Assembly (NCBI GenBank): GCA_017353815.1
Contig: JAFMSB010000059.1
Location: 1-8,195, forward strand
Origin: Methylocapsa sp.
Lineage (GTDB): Bacteria > Pseudomonadota > Alphaproteobacteria > Rhizobiales > Beijerinckiaceae
DNA: 8,195 nt
Reading direction: 5' to 3'
Shown here in pieces: positions 6,591 through 8,195 of the stretch (position 1 is its first letter; the number at the start of each line of letters is the position of its first letter). The notes beneath the pieces were generated by a model. It saw nothing but the letters and a program-made list of their open reading frames with translations, was not told the origin of the DNA and did no database searches. A program made the position numbers and the translations under genes.

Positions 6591-7883
6591 TCAGCCCCGC
6601 CGTAGCATGCCGATGAAGAAACCGTCTGTGCCGCTCGCAAGCGGCGAAAGACGTATGCCAAAACCGAGAGGCGAAGCAAAGCGTCCGGGAAGGGGCAGCC
6701 CCGCCATCTCGGCCATCGTCGGCGCCGGCACGCTTATGTATTCCTTGCGGGAGGCGAGAAATGCCGCGAACCGGTCTTCATTTTCCTCCTTAAGGACAGA
6801 ACAGGTGGCATAAAGGAGCCGCCCTCCCGATTTAACGAAGCGCGCGGCTTCCGCAAGCACCCTGTCCTGCTCCGCGATTCTTGCCGCAACCGCCCCGGGC
6901 CTTATGCGCCATTTCGCGTCAGGGTTGCGGCGCCAGGTCCCGATGCCGGTGCAGGAGGCATCGACAAAAACGAGATCGCATCGCTCCTCGAGCCCGGCAA
7001 AGATAGCGGCGCCTTTGCGCAGCGCATGCAGCTGAACGTTGCGGACGCCTGCGCGTTTTAGCCGGGCCACGGCTTGCATCAAGCGTACACCGTCGCGATC
7101 CGTTGCATGAATTTGCCCTTTGTTTTGCATCATTGCGGCGAGCGCCAGGGTCTTGCCGCCAGCGCCCGCGCAAAGATCGAGCACCTGTTCGCTGGGTTTG
7201 GCGGCAGAGAGGAGCGCCGCAAGCTGCGAGGCTTCGTCTTGGATCTCGACAAGGCCTTTGGCATAGGCGGCCTCGGCCGGGAGCCTTGGGCTGCTCCCAT
7301 CCTGGGCCGGAGGCAGGCGAAGCCCGGCCGGCGAGAGAGGCGTTGGCGCGGCGCCAAGATGTTTGAGAAGGCGGATGGCCTTTTCCCTGTTCGTCTTCAA
7401 CGTGTTCACGCGCAGATCGACCGGCGCGCGCTCGGCAAGCGCGCGCATCTCGGCAACCAGCTGCGGCCCAAATACGTGAGCCAGCGAGGGCGCGAGCCAC
7501 TCCGGAAAATCCCCCGCCACATGGTCCGGCGCGCCGGAGAGATCCATCGCCGAGAGGCGCCGCGTCTCTTCCTCCGTGAGCCGCGGCGGCGCATGCGCCT
7601 CCCCGGAGCAATGCAAAGCTAGCGTGCCGATGCTCACATCGTGCAGCTGCCGTATCGAGCCAAGCACGATCGCGCGCGAAGTCTCCTCGCCCATGATGTA
7701 AGCCGAGGAGGCGCGCCTGCGCAGCGCGTCGTAGACAAGCGTGGCAATTGCGGCGCGGTCTTTTGCGCCCGCAAAGCGGTGCGAATGGCCCCAATCTTTC
7801 ATCACGTCCGCAGCGGGCCGCTTGTGCGCTTCGATTTCGCCGATGATTTCGATTGCGGCGGCAATGCGCGCTCCAGGAATCAT
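6591..7883 (-). CDS. RsmB/NOP-family 16S rRNA (cytosine-5) methyltransferase
   Basis: SAM-dependent RNA m5C methyltransferase, probably acting on 16S rRNA as RsmB does. The exact target base cannot be read from sequence. At 430 residues it is normal for the family. The N-terminal part (about 1-130) is a helical RNA-binding region resembling the NusB-like domain of RsmB, and VDLRVNTLKT (155-164) opens the linker region. The catalytic fold shows motif I VLDLCAGAGGKT (234-245), the DASCTGIGTWRRNPD loop (308-322, motif IV cysteine C311) and motif VI YATCS (358-362, C361), giving the two cysteines needed for catalysis and release. Motif IV reads DASCTG instead of the usual DAPCSG. Start ATG 7883 follows an AGGTGA (7896-7901) at 12 nt, which overlaps the stop codon of the upstream gene, suggesting coupled translation. 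Confidence 0.93.
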   Translation of the reverse strand: MIPGARIAAAIEIIGEIEAHKRPAADVMKDWGHSHRFAGAKDRAAIATLVYDALRRRASSAYIMGEETSRAIVLGSIRQLHDVSIGTLALHCSGEAHAPPRLTEEETRRLSAMDLSGAPDHVAGDFPEWLAPSLAHVFGPQLVAEMRALAERAPVDLRVNTLKTNREKAIRLLKHLGAAPTPLSPAGLRLPPAQDGSSPRLPAEAAYAKGLVEIQDEASQLAALLSAAKPSEQVLDLCAGAGGKTLALAAMMQNKGQIHATDRDGVRLMQAVARLKRAGVRNVQLHALRKGAAIFAGLEERCDLVFVDASCTGIGTWRRNPDAKWRIRPGAVAARIAEQDRVLAEAARFVKSGGRLLYATCSVLKEENEDRFAAFLASRKEYISVPAPTMAEMAGLPLPGRFASPLGFGIRLSPLASGTDGFFIGMLRRG

Positions 7884-7895
7884 ATGGTTCAGCGA

Positions 7896-8195
7896 TCACC
7901 TGAAATACAGCTCACAATCTCTTTGTGAATTTCCATCGCCGCCTTCCGAGTCCGGCGCCTGGCGGATTTTTGCCAGTGCGCGCGCACAAGCCTTTTCGGC
8001 TGCCCACTGAGCTTGATCACGTTGACATTCCCAAAAGTCCACTACTGCCATTGATAAATCAACGCTCCTGAATTTCTTTAAGACTTCCTGCCAAAGTTCT
8101 TTGGCCCATTTCTGCGCATCTCGGAGCTCATCCCGAACCGTCTCGGCGTCTTCTCCATATTCTAGGGCGGCCAGCGGGCCTTCTGATGCATCATT
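7896..8195 (-). CDS. Unrecognised protein, C-terminal part (start outside window)
   Basis: A minus-strand frame is open from the right edge to TGA 7896-7898: 99 visible codons with no stop. The protein looks helical and highly charged, with four tryptophans: DAQKWAKELWQEVLKKF, then AVVDFWECQRDQAQWAAEKA, ending in a polar tail (PDSEGGDGNSQRDCELYFR). I see no signal peptide or membrane segment in the visible part and do not recognise the family. The only visible Met (8049-8051) would leave 51 residues, so the start probably lies beyond the window. It ends 12 nt before the methyltransferase ATG, and its stop overlaps that gene's ribosome binding site, which supports a real operon partner. By eye it is richer in A/T than the flanking genes. 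The frame could still be chance, though 99 open codons at this composition is unlikely. Confidence 0.6.
   Translation of the reverse strand, partial: NDASEGPLAALEYGEDAETVRDELRDAQKWAKELWQEVLKKFRSVDLSMAVVDFWECQRDQAQWAAEKACARALAKIRQAPDSEGGDGNSQRDCELYFR

Noticed and set aside
6919..7899. 326-codon minus-strand frame overlapping the rRNA methyltransferase in another frame
   Set aside because: Its Arg/Ala-rich translation is a frame-shifted shadow; the other frame carries the complete motif I, IV and VI set.
1..8195. CRISPR arrays, tRNA or rRNA genes, insertion sequences, attachment sites, novel defence system
   Set aside because: I saw no regularly spaced repeats, cloverleaf-like sequence, transposase motifs or terminal inverted repeats. 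Apart from the scar and the right-end fragment, the window is filled by housekeeping genes.

Overview
The window looks like ordinary chromosomal DNA from an alphaproteobacterium, most likely Hyphomicrobiales (Rhizobiales). This rests on the GC-rich codon use, the ribD-ribE order, a full-length ETF-ubiquinone oxidoreductase divergent from a family-4-like uracil-DNA glycosylase, malate synthase G, and remnants of a hypothetical-protein family that I associate with Beijerinckiaceae/Methylobacteriaceae-type genomes. The genus cannot be fixed from sequence reading alone.

Layout. 1-688 (+) holds the last codons of ribD and a complete ribE (riboflavin synthase) in a translationally coupled pair. 689-1273 is a scar region with a decayed, frameshifted relic of a hypothetical gene (+). 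It abuts a membrane methyltransferase (ICMT-like, 1256-1681, -) that has lost its catalytic C-terminal half. 1701-3380 (-) encodes ETF-QO, the step that passes electrons from electron transfer flavoprotein to ubiquinone; the truncated ICMT gene lies 19 nt downstream of it in the same operon. A 47-bp divergent intergenic region separates ETF-QO from the uracil-DNA glycosylase (3428-4261, +). That gene runs tail to tail, with a 4-nt stop-codon overlap, into glcB, malate synthase G (4258-6477, -). Upstream of glcB, also on the minus strand, is an RsmB/NOP-type rRNA m5C methyltransferase (6591-7883), with a terminator-like hairpin between the two. Finally 7896-8195 (-) is the 3' part of an unrecognised gene, coupled to the methyltransferase and visibly less GC-rich than its neighbours.

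How the genes relate. They are mostly housekeeping: flavin synthesis, a flavoprotein electron-transfer step to the quinone pool, glyoxylate consumption, DNA base repair and rRNA modification. RibE makes riboflavin, the precursor of the FAD used by ETF-QO, but nothing shows co-regulation. I do not see a new defence, mobile or regulatory system. The points most worth a second look are the 689-1273 scar (gene relic, truncated methyltransferase, no ribH after ribE), the apparent loss of an Fe-S cysteine in the uracil-DNA glycosylase, and the unrecognised partial gene at the right end.
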